This document shows, piece by piece, positions 63,000-64,000 of a stretch of 64,000 bases of DNA. Below the pieces are notes generated by a model. The model made no database searches. It was given only the letters and a program-made list of their open reading frames with translations, and was not told the origin of the DNA. Both the position numbers and the translations under genes were made by a program. Every line of letters begins with the position of its first letter. Within the stretch, counting starts at the first letter, position 1. Source of the stretch: Novosphingobium colocasiae (GTDB lineage Bacteria > Pseudomonadota > Alphaproteobacteria > Sphingomonadales > Sphingomonadaceae); the NCBI RefSeq assembly GCF_014652555.1, contig NZ_BMZA01000013.1:29799-93798 (forward strand), read 5' to 3'.

Positions 63000-63908
63000 A
63001 TGCTGCACACGATCCAGAACAGCACCGTGGTCGGGCCGGAATTGTCCGGCGCATCCGCATTGCCGGGCTTCTGGCACTGCGACGTTGCGACCGATACGAT
63101 CACCTGGACCGAAGGCGTCTACGAGATGTTCGGCTATCCGCGCGATGCCCGGCTCGACAGGCGCGAAGTGGTGGAACTTTACAGCGACGAATCGCGCCAC
63201 AAGCTGGAACGGCTGCGCTCCCATGCCATCCGTACCGCGCAGGCGTTCAGCCTCGATGCGGCGATCCGCTGCGTGAACGGCGTGGACCGCTGGCTGCGGA
63301 TCACCGGCGTGCCGCTGGTCAAGGACGGGCGGGTAGTCTCGCTGCAAGGGACGAAGCAGGACGTGACCGCCGAACGCGCGGCGTGGGAGGCGATGCGTCA
63401 GATTGCCTTGCGCGATGCCGTTACCGGCCTCGCTAACCGTTGGGCGTTCCAGCAGAGTTTTCTCGACCTGCCGACCGGCTCTGCGACGCTTGCCGAGATC
63501 GAGGCGTTGGTGCTGTTCGACATGAACCGCTTCAAGCAGATCAATGACGGCTGGGGCCATCAGGCGGGCGACGCCTGCCTGGCGGCGTTCTCGCGGCGGT
63601 TGGCCGAACGGTTTGCCGATGCGGTGCTGGTGGCGCGCATCGGCGGCGACGAATTCGCCGTTCTCCTAAGCCGCAGCGCCGCTCTTGGCTCGGCGGCGCA
63701 TCGGCTGAGCCAAGCCCTGCCGCACCTGTTCGCGCCGCTCGGTTGGAACGGGCGGATACTGCCGGTGCAGGCGGCGGTGGGTATCGCCATGGCCCTTGAG
63801 GACATCCCGTGCGATCCCGCGCAACTCTATGCCTTGGCCGACGCCGATCTCTACCGCGCCAAAGCCCGCTTCCGCACCCGCGCCGAGGATCACCGCATCG
63901 CGGGATAG
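63000..63908 (+). CDS. PAS-GGDEF protein (putative diguanylate cyclase)
   Basis: A 302-residue signalling protein. Residues about 15-125 form a PAS/PAC-type sensor (FWHCDVATDTITWTEGVYEMFGY, WLRITGVPLVKDGRVVSLQGTKQDVT). Residues about 138-300 form a GGDEF domain (RDAVTGLANRWAFQ, ALVLFDMNRFKQINDGWGHQAGD, VARIGGDEFAVLL, GIAMAL). The active-site GGDEF is intact, so it likely makes cyclic di-GMP. No RxxD inhibitory site is seen at the canonical distance. The ATG at 63000 is chosen because it starts just before the PAS region; the open frame reaches back to 62853. Confidence 0.88.
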   Translation: MLHTIQNSTVVGPELSGASALPGFWHCDVATDTITWTEGVYEMFGYPRDARLDRREVVELYSDESRHKLERLRSHAIRTAQAFSLDAAIRCVNGVDRWLRITGVPLVKDGRVVSLQGTKQDVTAERAAWEAMRQIALRDAVTGLANRWAFQQSFLDLPTGSATLAEIEALVLFDMNRFKQINDGWGHQAGDACLAAFSRRLAERFADAVLVARIGGDEFAVLLSRSAALGSAAHRLSQALPHLFAPLGWNGRILPVQAAVGIAMALEDIPCDPAQLYALADADLYRAKARFRTRAEDHRIAG

Positions 63909-63930
63909 CGAGCGGGTTCGCCCCTCGCTT

Positions 63931-63955
63931 CGTCGTCCCGGACTTGATCCGGGTG
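63931..63955. repeat. Half palindrome CGTCGTCCCGGACTTGATCC
   Basis: It is the same word as in the gyrB downstream palindrome near 18350 and lies 22 bases after the GGDEF gene. The partner arm is not visible before the window ends. Nothing else is recognised in the last 90 bases. Confidence 0.5.
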
Positions 63956-64000
63956 TGGATTCACATCCGAAGTGCAACGGGTTGAAAGTTTCGGCTGGAG

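Overview
The window is about 64 kb of GC-rich, densely packed bacterial chromosome with ordinary housekeeping content. I infer an alphaproteobacterium of the order Sphingomonadales (Novosphingobium/Sphingomonas-like). The reasons are the TimA/SecB/MltA/Smr cluster, the alphaproteobacterial-type glutamate-cysteine ligase, a DUF1244 protein, a zf-CHCC (NDUFS6-like) protein, and intergenic palindromes of the kind common in sphingomonads. I see no rRNA, tRNA, CRISPR array, prophage, integrase or transposase gene.

Layout. 0-8.8 kb: class-I dihydroorotase, a RarD/EamA permease, a lipoprotein, AstD, SelO (YdiU), an alpha/beta hydrolase and a family-4 glycosyltransferase. 8.9-16.8 kb: the YfgM-like/BamB pair of the outer-membrane assembly pathway, an ICMT-like membrane protein, then a leftward group of M20 peptidase, RsmE, GshA and an ABM monooxygenase. 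16.8-27.5 kb: UbiA, a zincin, GyrB, DoxX, TldD, a zf-CHCC protein, an ABC ATPase without its permease, and NadB. 27.5-38.5 kb: a response regulator/histidine kinase operon, a five-EF-hand protein, aminopeptidase P with a cupin protein, oligopeptidase B, an alcohol dehydrogenase, and alanine dehydrogenase facing its Lrp/AsnC regulator. 38.8-46 kb: a KefB/C-type antiporter, an L,D-transpeptidase and M23 peptidase pair, and three secreted proteins of unknown function. 46-64 kb: FtsK, a ThiE-like protein, YggS, pyruvate kinase, DUF1244, DUF4136 lipoprotein, MOSC, the smr-mltA-timA/secB cluster, MurJ, TrpS, AhpF/AhpC and a PAS-GGDEF protein.

Several genes share a theme of envelope biogenesis and division: bamB, murJ, mltA, YkuD, M23, ftsK, secB and timA. 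Others serve redox and stress defence (gshA, ahpC/ahpF, selO) or cofactor and nucleotide synthesis (pyrC, nadB, ubiA, thiE-like).

The least ordinary content lies between genes. (i) A 182-bp element with terminal inverted repeats and no gene (MITE-like) occurs intact once, once with a lost right end, and once interrupted by a second palindromic element; a diverged relative sits between ahpC and ahpF. (ii) A second MITE-like family with ends resembling CTAGAGTCTGATGACGTT has two copies, one of which supplies the stop codon of a cupin gene. (iii) Several short palindromic repeats recur, mostly at gene ends. (iv) Two lower-GC stretches (about 26.95-27.5 and 43.0-44.5 kb) carry secreted proteins of unknown role and look recently acquired. 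(v) The 2.59-2.79 kb gap may encode a structured RNA. (vi) A small membrane protein with a TTG start lies at 52342-52512. I found no clear new multi-gene system; the nested mobile elements and the candidate RNA deserve the closest second look.
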